Shown here piece after piece: positions 6,540-6,587 of a DNA stretch of 6,587 nt. A program made the translations under genes and the position numbers. The notes beneath the pieces are model-generated. The model searched no databases. It was not told where the DNA came from and saw nothing but the letters and a program-made list of their open reading frames with translations. Origin of the DNA: Betaproteobacteria bacterium UBA6910 (GTDB lineage Bacteria > Pseudomonadota > Gammaproteobacteria > Burkholderiales > UBA6910); assembly GCA_002451065.1 (NCBI GenBank), contig DKBC01000135.1:1-6587 (forward strand), read 5' to 3'. Positions within the stretch are counted from its first letter, which is position 1; each line of letters opens with the position of its first letter.

Positions 6540-6560
6540 GTCGCAGCGGAAGCTGGTGGG

Positions 6561-6587
6561 AAAAGCCGGCCTGCGGGCCGGCTTTTT
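6561..6587. terminator. rho-independent terminator after the lipoprotein gene
   Basis: A perfect 7-bp stem, GCCGGCC (6565-6571) with GGCCGGC (6576-6582), closes a four-base TGCG loop and is followed by at least five T. Four A precede the stem, so it could also act on transcripts from the minus strand. It begins 21 bases after the stop at 6539. The window ends within the T-run. Confidence 0.93.

Overview
The window is GC-rich, densely packed chromosomal DNA. It looks like a betaproteobacterium, or a close relative on the beta/gamma side. The protein sequences of MutS, SlyD, Bcp and the RoxA-type oxygenase all resemble proteobacterial versions. The peroxiredoxin motifs and the gene following roxA recall betaproteobacterial genomes, but this placement is from memory and was not searched.

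Layout from left to right: (1) the 3' nine-tenths of mutS (+), cut by the left edge; (2) an exported metallophosphoesterase-like protein (+) whose ATG overlaps the mutS stop as ATGA; (3) a convergent pair of minus-strand genes, bcp then slyD in transcription order, with slyD overlapping the phosphoesterase 3' end by 7 bp; (4) a 94-bp divergent intergenic region; (5) roxA/ycfD (+), a JmjC-type ribosomal protein L16 arginine hydroxylase, overlapping by ATGA (6) a 169-residue protein with a phospholipase-D-like fold signature and a degenerate HKD motif; (7) a 142-bp intergenic region with an extended -10 promoter; (8) a small Ala/Pro-rich lipoprotein gene ending in a strong intrinsic terminator at the right edge.

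Functionally this is housekeeping and stress maintenance: DNA mismatch repair (MutS), peroxide detoxification (Bcp), protein folding and metal handling (SlyD), ribosome modification (RoxA) and two envelope proteins. Two same-strand pairs are joined by ATGA overlaps (mutS with the phosphoesterase, roxA with the PLD-like protein). The bcp-slyD pair is separated by 2 bp. I found no RNA gene, CRISPR array, insertion sequence or phage gene. No gene-free stretch exceeds 300 bases.

I do not see a clearly new multi-gene system. The items most worth a second look are the stand-alone PLD-like protein with H-x-S-x4-D in place of HKD, the secreted phosphoesterase coupled to mutS with unusual metal-site motifs, and a Bcp-type peroxiredoxin lacking the usual resolving cysteine.
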